Below, piece after piece: positions 15,581 to 25,360 of a stretch of DNA of 64,000 nucleotides. Location of the stretch: positions 1 through 64,000 of the forward strand of contig NZ_CALSAN010000012.1 of the NCBI RefSeq assembly GCF_943372915.1, given 5' to 3'. This stretch comes from Ferrovibrio terrae_A (lineage in GTDB: Bacteria; Pseudomonadota; Alphaproteobacteria; Ferrovibrionales; Ferrovibrionaceae). The notes beneath the pieces are model-generated. The model searched no databases. It saw only the letters and a list, made by a program, of their open reading frames with translations, and was not told where the DNA came from. Within the stretch, counting starts at the first letter, position 1. The number at the start of each line of letters is the position of its first letter. Made by a program: the position numbers and the translations under genes.

Positions 15581-18500
15581 TTACCACTGCAGGCGTTCGA
15601 CCCCGTCGAAGGTCAATTCGCTGCCATCGCTCATCACGATGGTGCCCGATACATCGCTGCCTAGGGTCAGCGTGCCATGGGTGGCATTGTTGGTGATCAG
15701 CGTGCCGTCGGTCAGCGTCATCGTCCAGCCGCCGAAGCCCGGGCCGCCGGGGACGCCGTTCATGTAGATGGTGTCGGTCCAGCCGCCACCGGTGCCGCCG
15801 CTGAACTGGTCCATGCCCCAGCCGGCCGCGAAATAGGCCGTATCGGCGCCATCGCCGCCCAGCATGATATCGTCGCCGATGCCGCCGGTCAGGCTGTCGG
15901 TGCCGGCCCCGCCGGTCAGCGTGTCATTGCCGGCATTGCCGACCAGGGTGTCGTTGCCCGCCGCGCCATCCAGGATATTGGCATTGGCATCGCCGGTCAG
16001 GCTGTCGTTGTTGCTGCTGCCGGTCAGGTTCTCGATTGAACTGAAGGTATCGCCGGCGGCATGACCACCGCTGGCCGCGCCGGTTGCCAGATTGACGGTG
16101 ACCGCCGTGTTTGAGCCGGTATAGCTCGCCGTGTCGCTGCCCAGGCCGCCGATCAAGGTGTCGCTGCCGGCCATGCCGAGCAGGGTGTCGTTGCCGTCGC
16201 CGCCGGTCAGGGTGTTGGCACTGCTGCTGCCGGTCAGCGTGTCGTCGAAGCCCGAGCCGGTCAGGTTTTCGATGGTGGCGAGCGTATCGCCCTGGGCATC
16301 GCCGCCGGTGCCGGTGCCGCTGGTCAGGCTCACCGAAACCCCTGCAGACGAGCCGGCATAGCTGGCGGTATCGGTGCCGGTATTGCCGATCAGGGCATCG
16401 GCGCCGGCGCCGCCTTCAAGGATGTCGTTACCGGTGCCGCCATCCAGCGTATTGGCACTGGCGTCACCGGTCAGGGTGTCATTGCCGCTGCCGCCGGTCA
16501 GGTTCTCGATTTCAGAGAGCGCATCACCTTCGGCATCGCTGCCCAGACCTGTGCCGGTGGCAAGATTGACGGTGACAGCCGCCGTGGCGGCTGCGTAGCT
16601 GGCGGTATCGGTGCCGGCGCCGCCGGTCAGGATATCCGCACCGGTGCCGCCGATCAGGGTATCCGTACCCGCGCCACCCAGCAGGGTATCGGCGCCGGCG
16701 CCGCCGGTGAGCGTGTCATTGCCACCGCCGCCATCCAGCGTATTGGCATTGCCGTCGCCAGTGAGTGTGTCGTTGAGATTGCTGCCGACAATATTCTCGA
16801 TGCCGCTCAGCGTGTCGCTGGCCGCGTCGCCGCCCGATCCGGTGCCACTGGCAAGGCTGACGGTCACGGCCGCGGTTGAGGCTGTATAGCTGGCAGTATC
16901 GATACCAGTGCCGCCCACCAGCGCATCGGCACCGGCGCCGCCGGTCAGCAGATCGTCGCCGGCGCCGCCGGTCAGCGCGTTGGCCGCCGTATCGCCGGTG
17001 AGCGTATCGTTGAAGTCCGAGCCGGTGACATTCTCGATGGTGGCAAGCGTATCGCCCTCGGCATCGCCACCCGTGCCGGTGCCGGCCGCAAGGTTCACCG
17101 TGACCGCTGCCGCCGAGGCTGCGTAGCTGGCAGTGTCGGTGCCGGTGTTGCCGATCAGCGTATCGGCGCCGCCTGCACCCACCAGCGTATCGTTGCCGGC
17201 GCCACCATCAATCCGGTTGGCGGCCGTATCACCGGTCAGGGTGTCGTTATAGCCCGAACCGGTCAGGTTCTCGATTTCGGTCAGCGTATCGCCGGCCGCA
17301 TCGCTGCCGCTGCCGGTGCCCGTCGCCAGGTTCACCGTGACGGCGGCGGTGGCCGCCGCATACGTGGCCGTATCGGTGCCGGCGCCGCCAGTCAGGATAT
17401 CGGATCCGGCACCGCCCTGCAGCGTGTCATTGCCCACGCCGCCCAGCAGGGTGTCGTTACCGGCCATGCCGCTCAGGCTGTCGCCGCCGGCACTGCCTTC
17501 GAGACGGTTGGCATTGGCATCGCCGGTGAGCGTGTCGGCATAGTCGGAGCCGACGATGTTCTCGATGGTGGCGAGCGTGTCGCCCTGGGCGTCGCCGCCG
17601 GTGCCGGTGCCGGCCGTCAGGCTGACGGTGACTGCGGCGGTGGAGGCAGCATAATTCGCGGTATCGGTACCGGTGCCACCGACCAGCGCGTCGGCGCCGG
17701 CGCCACCGGTAAGCATATCGTCGCCCAGCCCGCCGGTGAGGGCATTGGCATTGGCATCGCCAGTCAGCGTGTCGGCATGATCGGAGCCGGTGACATTCTC
17801 GATGGTGGCAAGCGTATCGCCCTCGGCATCGCCGCCCGTGCCAGTGCCGGTCGCAAGACTGACGCTGACGCCAGTCGCCGATGCGGCATAGCTGGCGGTG
17901 TCGGTGCCGGTGTTGCCGATCAGGGTATCGGCGCCGGCGCCGCCCTGCAGGATGTCGTTGCCGGCACCGCCGTCCAGGATGTTGGCATTGGCATCGCCGG
18001 TGAAGGTATCGGCACCGGTGCCGCCGGTCAGGTTCTCGATGCCGCTGAAGGTGTCGCCTGCTGCATCGCCGCCGGTCGCCGTGTTGGTGGCGAGGTTGAC
18101 GGTGACGGCGGTGGTGGTGCCGGCATAGCTGGCGGTGTCACTGCCATCGCCACCGACCAGCGCATCCGCGCCGGCCGCACCCATCAGCGTGTCATCACCA
18201 GTGCCGCCTTCGAGGCGGTTGGCATTGGCATCGCCGGTCAGCGTGTCGTTGAAGTCCGAGCCGACGAGGTTTTCGATGGTGGCGAGCGTGTCGCCCTGGG
18301 CGTCGCCGCCGGTGCCGGTGCCGGTCGTGAGATTGACCGTCACGGCCGCCGTCGAGGCCGCATAGCTGGCGGTATCGGTGCCGGTGTTGCCGATCAGCGC
18401 ATCGGCGCCGGCGCCGCCCACCAGCGTGTCGTTGCCGGTGCCGCCATCAAGGCGGTTGGCGGCCGTATCGCCGGTCAGTGTGTCGTTGCCGCTGCCGCCG

Positions 18501-21500
18501 GTGACATTCTCGATCTCCGACAGCGCATCGCCTTCGGCATCGCCGCCCGTGCCGGTGCCGGCCGCAAGGTCGACGGTGATCGCCGTGGTGGAGCTGGCAT
18601 AGCTGGCGGTGTCCGTACCTGTGCCACCCACCAGCGTATCCGCACCGGCGCCACCGGTCAGGGTATCCGCGCCGGCGCCACCTTCGAGGCGATTGGCATT
18701 GGCATCACCAGTCAGCGTATCGGCATTGGCCGAACCGATCAGATTCTCGATGCCAGATAGTGTATCAGTGGTGGCGTCGCCGCCGGTGCCGGTACCGGTC
18801 GCCAGGCTGACAGTGACGCCAGCTGTGCTGCCTGCATAGCTGGCGGTGTCGCTGCCGGTGCCGCCGATCAGCACGTCCGAACCGGCGCCGCCGGTGAGCA
18901 GGTCATCGCCGGCACCGCCGGTCAGCGTATTGGCTGCCGCATCACCGGTCAGCGTGTCGGCATGATCGGAGCCGGTGACATTCTCGATGGTGGCGAGCGT
19001 GTCGCCCTCGGCATCGCCGCCCGTGCCGGTGCCGGCCGCAAGGCTGACGGTGACGCCCGCGCTGGACGCCGCATAACTCGCCGTGTCGGTGCCGGTATTG
19101 CCGATCAGGGTATCGGCACCCGCGCCACCCTGCAGGATGTCGTTGCCAGTGCCGCCGTCGAGACGGTTGGCGCCCGCATCGCCGGTCAGTGTGTCATTGC
19201 CGCTGCCGCCGGTGATGTTCTCGATCTCCGACAGCACATCGCCAGCCGCATCGCCGCCCGTGCCGGTGCCGGCCGCGAGGTCGACCGTGATGGCCGTCGT
19301 GGAGCTGGCATAGCTGGCGGTATCGGTGCCGGTGCCGCCGATCAGTGTATCTGCGCCGGCCATGCCGGCGAGGGTGTCGTTGGCGGCACCGCCCTCCAGG
19401 CGGTTGGCATTCGCATCGCCGGTCAGCGTGTCGGCGTAATCCGAGCCGACGAGGTTTTCGATGGTGGCGAGCGTATCGCCCTGGGCGTCGCCGCCGGTGC
19501 CGGTGCCGGCCGTGAGGCTGACGGTGACGGCGGCCGTCGAGGCAGCATAATTCGCGGTATCGGTACCGGTGCCACCCACCAATGCGTCGGCGCCGGCGCC
19601 ACCAATCAGAAGGTCATCCCCGCCGCCACCCTGCAGCGCATTGGCCGCCGCATCGCCGGTCAGCGTGTCGTCGTAGTTCGATCCGGTCAGGTTCTCGATG
19701 GTGGCCAGCGTGTCGCCTTCGGCATCGCCGCCTGAGCCGGTGCCGGTCGCGAGATTGACCGTGACCGCCGCAGTCGAAGCCGCATAGCTGGCGGTGTCGG
19801 TGCCGGTGTTGCCGATCAGGGTATCGGCGCCGGCGCCGCCCTGCAGGATGTCGTTGCCCGCACCGCCGTCCAGGATGTTGGCATTGGCATCGCCGGTGAA
19901 GGTATCGGCACCGGTGCCGCCGGTCAGGTTCTCGATGCCGCTGAAGGTGTCGCCCGCTGCATCGCCGCCGGTCGCCGTGTTGGTGGCGAGGTTGACGGTG
20001 ACAGCCGTGGTGGTGCCGGCATAGCTGGCGGTGTCGCTGCCATCGCCGCCGACCAGCGCATCCGCGCCGGCCGCACCCATCAGCGTGTCATCGCCAGTGC
20101 CGCCTTCGAGGCGGTTGGCATTGGCATCGCCGGTCAGCGTGTCGTTGAAGTCCGAGCCGGTGACATTCTCGATGGTGGCGAGCGTGTCGCCCTGGGCATC
20201 GCCACCGGTGCCGGTGCCGGTCGTGAGATTGACTGTCACAGCGCTGGCTGAAGCCGCATAGCTGGCGGTATCGGTACCGGTATTGCCGATCAGGGCATCG
20301 GCGCCGGCGCCACCAATGAGCAGGTCATTGCCAGTGCCGCCATCGAGGCGGTTGGCGGCCGTATCACCAGTCAGCGTATCGTTGCCGCTGCCGCCGGTGA
20401 CATTCTCGATCTCCGACAGCGCATCGCCCTCGGCATCGCCGCCCGTGCCGGTGCCGGCCGCAAGATCGACGGTGATCGCCGTGGTGGAGCTGGCATAACT
20501 GGCCGTATCCGTGCCGGTGCCGCCGATGAGTGTATCCGCACCGGCGCCACCGGTCAGCGTGTCATTGCCCGCGCCACCATCGAGCCGATTGGCATTGGCA
20601 TCACCGGTCAGCGTGTCGGCATTGGCCGAACCGATCAGGTTTTCGATACCGCTCAACACGTCGCTGGCCGCATCGCCTCCTGAGCCCGTGCCTGTGGCCA
20701 GGCTGACGGTGACAGCGGCCGAGGATGCAGCGTAACTGGCCGTATCCGTGCCCGTGCCGCCGGTCAGTGCGTCTGCGCCGCCGCCGCCCTGCAGCAGGTC
20801 GTCGCCCGCGCCGCCCAGCAATGTGTTGGCATTGCTGTCGCCGGTGATGGTGTCGTCGAAGGCCGAACCGACGACGGTCTCGATCGCAGAGAAAGTATCG
20901 CCCTCGGCATCGCCGCCGCTGGCACTGTTGGTGCCAAGATTGACAGTCACTGCAGTAGCCGCGCTTGCGTAACTCGCAGTATCGGTACCAGTGCCACCGA
21001 TCAGCTGGTCGGCGCCGGCGCCACCAATCAGGGTGTCGTTGCCGCTGCTACCATCCAGACGATCATTCCCGGCGCCGCCCTCAAGACTGTTATCGGCCGT
21101 GCTGCCGGTCAGCGTGTCGGCGTAATCCGAACCGACGAGGTTTTCGATGGTGGCGAGCGTGTCGCCCTGGGCATCGCCGCCGGTGCCGGTACCGCTGGTC
21201 AGGCTGACCGTGACGGCTGCCGTCGAGCCCGCATAGCTGGCGGTATCGATGCCGGTACCGCCGATCAGCTGGTCGGCGCCTGCGCCACCCAGCAGCAGGT
21301 CATTGCCGGTGCTGCCATCAAGGCGATCGTTGCCGGCACCGCCCTCCAGCCGGTTGTCGCCCGCGCTGCCGGTCAGAGTGTCGGCATGATCGGAGCCGGT
21401 GAGATTCTCGAAGCCGGACAGCACATCGCCGGCCGCATCGCCGCCGCTGGCGGCATTGGTGCCGAGGTTGACCGTCACGGCTGCCGAGGAGCCGGCATAG

Positions 21501-23470
21501 CTGAGCGTGTCGGTGCCGCTGCCGCCTGTCAGCGTATCCGCACCGGCGCCGCCATTGATCACATCGTCGCCGGCACCGCCGTCCAGGCTATTGGCGAGGG
21601 CATCGCCGGTGAGGGTATCGGCCAGGCCGGTACCGATCACCGTCTCGATGCCGCTGATCGTGTCACCTTCGGCATCGCCACCGCTGCCGGTGCCGGTCGC
21701 CAGATTGACCGTGACGCCAGCCGTGCCGCCGGCATAGCTGGCCGTATCGGTGCCGCTGCCGCCAGTGAGGGTATCGGCGCCGGCGCCGCCGATCAGGGTG
21801 TCGTTGCCCGCGCCGCCATCCAGAATATTAGCGTCGTCATCACCGGTCAGCGTGTCGGCCTGGTCGGAGCCGGTGACATTCTCGATGCCGCTCAGCGTGT
21901 CGCCGGCTGCATCGCCGCCACTGGCCGTGCCGGCGGCAAGATCGATGGCGACGCCGGCTGTATTGCCGGCATAGCTGGCGGTATCGCTGCCGTCGCCGCC
22001 GATGAGTGTATCCGCGCCCGTGCCGCCAATCAGCAGGTCATCGCCCGCGCCGCCATCCAGGATATTGGCACCGGCATCGCCGGTGAGGGCATCGGCATGA
22101 TCCGAGCCGGTGAGATTCTCGATGCTGGTAAGTGTGTCGCCCTGCGCATCGCCGCCGCTGGCCGTGCCGGCCGCGAGGTTGATGGTGACGCCGGCTGTCG
22201 AAGCAGCATAGTTGGCGGTATCACTGCCGGCGCCGCCGTCCAGGATGTTGGCTGACGCATCGCCAGCCAGTGTATCAGCGTGATCGGAGCCGGTGACATT
22301 CTCGATGCCGCTGAGCGTGTCGCCCTGCGCATCGCCGCCGCTGCCGGTGCCGGCGGCAAGATCGATGGTGACGCCGGCCGTGCTGCCGGCATAGCTGGCG
22401 GTATCCGTGCCGCTGCCGCCAATGAGCGTATCGGCGCCGGCACCACCGGTGAGCAGGTCGTCGCCCGCGCCGCCGTCCAGTATATCGGCACCGGCGCCGC
22501 CAGTCAGGATATTGGCACCGGCATCGCCGGTCAGGCGGTCGGCATGGGCCGAACCGGTGAGGTTTTCGATGCTGACATAGCTGTCGCCGCTGGCCTGTCC
22601 GGCGGTGCCGCCGCTCGACAGGCTTGCCGTCACGGCCGCATCGGCATCGGCATAGCTGACCGTATCGTTGCCGGCCGCGCCATCGAAGCGCTCCGTCGCG
22701 GCGGTTGCGATGAAGAGATCGTCACCACCGGTGCCGCTATGTACCTGCGGGCCGCTCGGTGTTTCAGGCGTTTCGTCTTCGAGGGTTTGCTCTGTAGTCG
22801 TGGTGGTGGCCGGTGCGGTGCTGCGTTCAACAGCACCGGGTTGCGCTTCGGTCACGGTCTCGCGGGCCGTCAGCGCGGTGGTGTCGGCTGACGGCGGCGT
22901 ATTACTGGTTGCAGCCGCAGCGGAGCGTGCGGTTGTGGCCGCTGTATTGGAGGCTGTCGGAGCATCCGCGGTCAGATCGTTGGCGGCCGTGGCGGCGCTG
23001 GCGCTGGTCGCCGGTTCGGTCCCGGCAGGCGCGGGAACAGGTGCAGCCGCCGCCTGCGCAGCCGGATCGTTTGCTGCGGCCGGCGTGGCCGCGGGCGCAC
23101 CGCGCGGGCCGCTGGTGGTGCGCGCATCGGCCACCGCCATGCCAAGGCGCTGGTCGCCGCCCACGGTCGTGTCGGTTGTCAGTGGGGTTGCGTCCGTCGC
23201 TGCCGCAGACTGAGACGTTGCGGGCAAGACACTGCTGCCGAGAGTGTTGCCCGCAGTGATCTGCCCCTGAACCGGCTGATAGCTGCGCTCATCGGCAATG
23301 ACCGTGCCGTAATGCACCGCACCCAGACCGGACCCGAGATCCACGCCATCACCACCGCCACCCTGAGCCTGTGCCAGGGGCGTGTCGCTGCCGCCGGCCC
23401 GGGGCGCCTTGGCGCCCTTGGGCAATGCGGTCAGTTCGTCATTGAGGATGTCGGATTTTGTGGCCATCAC
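15581..23470 (-). CDS. Giant RTX-repeat protein, predicted type I secretion substrate
   Basis: A 2629-residue protein with three parts. Residues 1 to about 240 are Ala/Thr/Ser-rich and lack a Sec signal. About 28 tandem units of roughly 79 residues follow, each of the form TDTASYAxSTAAVTVNLA, then GTGxGGDAxGDTLxxIEN, then DDTLTGDANAN and GG-G-D nonapeptides that should bind calcium. The last 75 residues (from about GGTGGGWTDTIYMNG to FDGVERLQW) lack repeats and probably hold the C-terminal secretion signal. The divergent genes at 23651-28880 encode its likely exporter. No enzymatic domain is visible, so an adhesin, surface-layer or biofilm-matrix role fits best. Two in-frame ATG codons stand at the start (23470 and 23467). 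Confidence 0.9.
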   Translation of the reverse strand: MMATKSDILNDELTALPKGAKAPRAGGSDTPLAQAQGGGGDGVDLGSGLGAVHYGTVIADERSYQPVQGQITAGNTLGSSVLPATSQSAAATDATPLTTDTTVGGDQRLGMAVADARTTSGPRGAPAATPAAANDPAAQAAAAPVPAPAGTEPATSASAATAANDLTADAPTASNTAATTARSAAAATSNTPPSADTTALTARETVTEAQPGAVERSTAPATTTTTEQTLEDETPETPSGPQVHSGTGGDDLFIATAATERFDGAAGNDTVSYADADAAVTASLSSGGTAGQASGDSYVSIENLTGSAHADRLTGDAGANILTGGAGADILDGGAGDDLLTGGAGADTLIGGSGTDTASYAGSTAGVTIDLAAGTGSGGDAQGDTLSGIENVTGSDHADTLAGDASANILDGGAGSDTANYAASTAGVTINLAAGTASGGDAQGDTLTSIENLTGSDHADALTGDAGANILDGGAGDDLLIGGTGADTLIGGDGSDTASYAGNTAGVAIDLAAGTASGGDAAGDTLSGIENVTGSDQADTLTGDDDANILDGGAGNDTLIGGAGADTLTGGSGTDTASYAGGTAGVTVNLATGTGSGGDAEGDTISGIETVIGTGLADTLTGDALANSLDGGAGDDVINGGAGADTLTGGSGTDTLSYAGSSAAVTVNLGTNAASGGDAAGDVLSGFENLTGSDHADTLTGSAGDNRLEGGAGNDRLDGSTGNDLLLGGAGADQLIGGTGIDTASYAGSTAAVTVSLTSGTGTGGDAQGDTLATIENLVGSDYADTLTGSTADNSLEGGAGNDRLDGSSGNDTLIGGAGADQLIGGTGTDTASYASAATAVTVNLGTNSASGGDAEGDTFSAIETVVGSAFDDTITGDSNANTLLGGAGDDLLQGGGGADALTGGTGTDTASYAASSAAVTVSLATGTGSGGDAASDVLSGIENLIGSANADTLTGDANANRLDGGAGNDTLTGGAGADTLIGGTGTDTASYASSTTAITVDLAAGTGTGGDAEGDALSEIENVTGGSGNDTLTGDTAANRLDGGTGNDLLIGGAGADALIGNTGTDTASYAASASAVTVNLTTGTGTGGDAQGDTLATIENVTGSDFNDTLTGDANANRLEGGTGDDTLMGAAGADALVGGDGSDTASYAGTTTAVTVNLATNTATGGDAAGDTFSGIENLTGGTGADTFTGDANANILDGGAGNDILQGGAGADTLIGNTGTDTASYAASTAAVTVNLATGTGSGGDAEGDTLATIENLTGSNYDDTLTGDAAANALQGGGGDDLLIGGAGADALVGGTGTDTANYAASTAAVTVSLTAGTGTGGDAQGDTLATIENLVGSDYADTLTGDANANRLEGGAANDTLAGMAGADTLIGGTGTDTASYASSTTAITVDLAAGTGTGGDAAGDVLSEIENITGGSGNDTLTGDAGANRLDGGTGNDILQGGAGADTLIGNTGTDTASYAASSAGVTVSLAAGTGTGGDAEGDTLATIENVTGSDHADTLTGDAAANTLTGGAGDDLLTGGAGSDVLIGGTGSDTASYAGSTAGVTVSLATGTGTGGDATTDTLSGIENLIGSANADTLTGDANANRLEGGAGADTLTGGAGADTLVGGTGTDTASYASSTTAITVDLAAGTGTGGDAEGDALSEIENVTGGSGNDTLTGDTAANRLDGGTGNDTLVGGAGADALIGNTGTDTASYAASTAAVTVNLTTGTGTGGDAQGDTLATIENLVGSDFNDTLTGDANANRLEGGTGDDTLMGAAGADALVGGDGSDTASYAGTTTAVTVNLATNTATGGDAAGDTFSGIENLTGGTGADTFTGDANANILDGGAGNDILQGGAGADTLIGNTGTDTASYAASATGVSVSLATGTGTGGDAEGDTLATIENVTGSDHADTLTGDANANALTGGLGDDMLTGGAGADALVGGTGTDTANYAASTAAVTVSLTAGTGTGGDAQGDTLATIENIVGSDYADTLTGDANANRLEGSAGGDSLSGMAGNDTLLGGVGNDTLQGGAGSDILTGGAGTDTATYAAATAAVTVNLATGTGSGSDAAGDTLTEIENLTGSGYNDTLTGDTAANRIDGGAGNDTLVGAGGADTLIGNTGTDTASYAASAAAVTVNLAAGTGTGGDAEGDTLATIENVTGSDFNDTLTGDTAANALTGGAGDDLLTGGAGADALVGGTGIDTASYTASTAAVTVSLASGTGSGGDAASDTLSGIENIVGSNLNDTLTGDGNANTLDGGGGNDTLTGGAGADTLLGGAGTDTLIGGTGADILTGGAGTDTASYAAATAAVTVNLATGTGLGSDAEGDALSEIENLTGGSGNDTLTGDASANTLDGGTGNDILEGGAGADALIGNTGTDTASYAGSSAGVSVSLTSGTGTGGDAQGDTLATIENLTGSGFDDTLTGSSSANTLTGGDGNDTLLGMAGSDTLIGGLGSDTASYTGSNTAVTVNLATGAASGGHAAGDTFSSIENLTGSSNNDSLTGDANANILDGAAGNDTLVGNAGNDTLTGGAGTDSLTGGIGDDIMLGGDGADTAYFAAGWGMDQFSGGTGGGWTDTIYMNGVPGGPGFGGWTMTLTDGTLITNNATHGTLTLGSDVSGTIVMSDGSELTFDGVERLQW
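17780..18700 (-). repeat. Segmental duplicate A of a multi-unit RTX block
   Basis: This block matches 19676-20596 with a constant offset of 1896 bp. In the stretch 17886-18170 I see only a handful of substitutions against its partner, including at silent positions, which is much closer than unrelated units in the same array. It covers about four 237-bp units. Recent unequal exchange or gene conversion is the simplest explanation. Confidence 0.75.
19676..20596 (-). repeat. Segmental duplicate B of a multi-unit RTX block
   Basis: Partner of 17780-18700 at an offset of 1896 bp. The encoded units SSTTAITVDLAAG, AASTAAVTVNL, GTTTAVTVNLATNTATGG and their linkers recur in the same order in both blocks. 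Similarity fades at the edges, where individual units differ (for example an SDFND versus a different linker). Boundaries are approximate because every unit resembles its neighbours. Confidence 0.72.
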
Positions 23471-23650
23471 GCGTTCTTAAAGCACAACATGTAATCAAGA
23501 GTTAATCTTGTGAATTGATAACTCTCTCTTTAGTTATATTGGGTATATCGCCGCACGGCACAATAGAGTTTTGATTACGATCAACTCAGCACTTTTTTCG
23601 GGGGACTTAATATTGCGTCCGGCGACCATCAGTGAACGGATTCCGCGTGT
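23471..23650. promoter_or_regulatory. AT-rich divergent control region of the RTX and exporter genes
   Basis: These 180 bases separate the leftward RTX gene from the rightward exporter operon and are much more AT-rich than the surroundings. Three inverted repeats are visible: CAAGA...TCTTG around 23497-23511, ATAACT (23518-23523) with AGTTAT (23532-23537), and TTGAT-TACG-ATCAA (23571-23584). TATATT at 23535 and TAATAT near 23608 could be -10 elements, but no pair with ideal spacing stands out. It probably holds both promoters and regulator sites. Confidence 0.6.
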
Positions 23651-25360
23651 ATGGTTGACATGCCGGTAACCAATAAAACTGCCGGCAGCAGTCTGGTTTT
23701 CAATCCGACGCTGATCGCCTGCTCCGTTCTGCTCAACCTGCTGGCTATCGCGCTGCCGATCTACACGCTGCAGGTTTATGACCGCGTTCTGCCGAATACG
23801 GCGGGCGATACATTGCTGCTGCTGACCATTTTGCTGTTAACCGTGTTGTTCGCCGAAGGCGCAATGCGTGCCATTCGCAGCGCGCTTGCCACCTGGGCGG
23901 GAGCCCGGTTCGAGCATGGCGCCGGTTGTGCCGGTATCGCACGGCTGCTGGGTGCCGACAGCGCATTTGCCGCCAAAGATACCACGGGCGCGCATCTGGA
24001 GCGGCTCGGTGCCATTGACCGGTTGCGCGAATTCTATGCCAACCAGGGTGCGGTGATTGTCATCGACCTGCCGTTTGCCCTGCTGTTCACCGCCATCATC
24101 TGGATTGTTGGCGGCCCGCTGGCCTGGCTGACCATGATGGTTTTCGTGGTCTTTGCCATTGCGGCAGCGATCATCGGCCGGGTGCTGCATCAGGCGGTCG
24201 ATGCGCGCACCGACTCTGACAAGCGCCGGACCAGTTTCATGATCGAGATCCTGTCCGGCATCACCACCATCAAGGCGATGACGATGGAGCGGCTGATGAT
24301 GCGCCGCTACGAACGCCTGATGGACAGCGCGTCGGCCGCGGCATTCCGCGTCACCTACCTGTCGTCGCTGTCGCAGGCGCTGGGCAGCTTCTTTTCCAAT
24401 CTGGCGATTGTCGCCATCCTGGTCTACGGCTCGCTGCTCGTGCTCGACAACCAGATGACCGTGGGCCAGCTGGCCTGCTGCTCGCTGCTGGCCGGTCGGG
24501 TGATGCAGCCGCTGCTGCGTGCCATGGGCATCTGGAGCAATTTCCAGGCGATCCGCCTGGCCGAAAGCCAGCTGAACCAGCTGCAGGCCTTGCCGCAGGA
24601 GCCGGGGGGCCTGCAGCGTTCTGCGCCCATCGTCACGCTGGGGCGTATCGAATTCCGCGATGTCAGCCTGGATGACGGCATCGGTCAGCCGCTGCTCGAT
24701 CATGCCAACATGACGATCAATGCCGGTGAAACCGTCGCCATTGTCAGCGCCGATGGCAGCGACCGTTCGGCAATCCTGACGCTGATTGCGGGTCTGCAGC
24801 GGCCGACCGGCGGCCAGATCCTCTATGACAATAAAATCCTGAAAGCCGCCGATCCACGCCCGGGCCCCGATGAAATCGGCCTGCTACCGCGTCAGGCCAC
24901 GGTATTCCAGGGCAGCATGATCGACAATCTCACCATGTTCCGCCGTGGCGCCGTGGTCGATACTGCGCTGGAGCTGGCGGAAAAGCTGGGCCTGGACAGT
25001 TATATCGCCACGCTGGCCAATGGTTACGAGACCACGGTGAGCGGCGGCCAGACCGAAACCCTGCCGGGCGGCGTGCGCCAGCGCATCGCCATCATCCGCG
25101 CCCTGGCCGAACAGCCGCGCATCATCCTGTTCGATGAAAGCAACAATGGTTTCGACCGCAATTCGAACGAACGGCTGCTGCGCATGCTGGCCGATCTGAA
25201 GGGGCGCGCCACCATCGTGCTGGTCAGTTACCAGCCTTCGGTGCTGCGCCTGGCCGATCGCGTGTTCGAACTGCGCAATGGCCAGCTGATCGAGCGTTCG
25301 CCGATTGGTGCCACTTTCGGTCCGGCATCGACCGAAGTGTTGGACGGGCGGCCGGCATGA
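23651..25360 (+). CDS. Type I secretion ABC permease-ATPase, subunit with degenerate ATP site
   Basis: A 569-residue half-transporter: about six membrane helices in residues 20-310, then a nucleotide-binding domain. Catalytic positions are altered. The Walker A region reads SADGSDRSA, with Arg372 in place of lysine and Asp371 in place of glycine; Walker B is LFDESNNGFD; the H-loop position is Tyr527 (LVSYQPS). The signature motif is nearly normal (LPGGVRQR, 471-478). The next gene has the opposite pattern, so the two probably form an asymmetric heterodimer. The operon continues with a 4-base overlap. The start is ATG 23651; another ATG lies three codons on. Its likely cargo is the divergent RTX protein. 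Confidence 0.88.
   Translation: MVDMPVTNKTAGSSLVFNPTLIACSVLLNLLAIALPIYTLQVYDRVLPNTAGDTLLLLTILLLTVLFAEGAMRAIRSALATWAGARFEHGAGCAGIARLLGADSAFAAKDTTGAHLERLGAIDRLREFYANQGAVIVIDLPFALLFTAIIWIVGGPLAWLTMMVFVVFAIAAAIIGRVLHQAVDARTDSDKRRTSFMIEILSGITTIKAMTMERLMMRRYERLMDSASAAAFRVTYLSSLSQALGSFFSNLAIVAILVYGSLLVLDNQMTVGQLACCSLLAGRVMQPLLRAMGIWSNFQAIRLAESQLNQLQALPQEPGGLQRSAPIVTLGRIEFRDVSLDDGIGQPLLDHANMTINAGETVAIVSADGSDRSAILTLIAGLQRPTGGQILYDNKILKAADPRPGPDEIGLLPRQATVFQGSMIDNLTMFRRGAVVDTALELAEKLGLDSYIATLANGYETTVSGGQTETLPGGVRQRIAIIRALAEQPRIILFDESNNGFDRNSNERLLRMLADLKGRATIVLVSYQPSVLRLADRVFELRNGQLIERSPIGATFGPASTEVLDGRPA

Larger units (their letters stand above)
15830..22730 (-). repeat. About 28 tandem ~237-bp coding repeats (RTX units)
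   Basis: The region encodes successive units of about 79 codons. Most are exactly 79; two units gain a further two RTX nonapeptides, and a few gain one. The first units (nearest 22,700) are the shortest and most divergent. Unit order shows a period-8 pattern with near-identical blocks 1896 bp apart, that is 8 x 237. Because the repeats are coding and GC-rich, all six frames appear open in places, which creates many false antisense reading frames here. Confidence 0.9.

Noticed and set aside
15830..22730. Regular direct repeats that might suggest a CRISPR array or satellite DNA
   Set aside because: The period is about 237 bp, in frame and protein-coding with conserved RTX nonapeptides. There are no 20-40-bp repeats separated by unique spacers and no cas genes.
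15677..23259. Many open antisense frames across the RTX gene, some over 250 codons
   Set aside because: They repeat the same Ala/Pro/Val or Gly/Ala-rich pattern every 237 bp, lack ribosome sites and mirror the coding repeats of the opposite strand. The sense frame has clear RTX motifs and a C-terminal secretion-type end.
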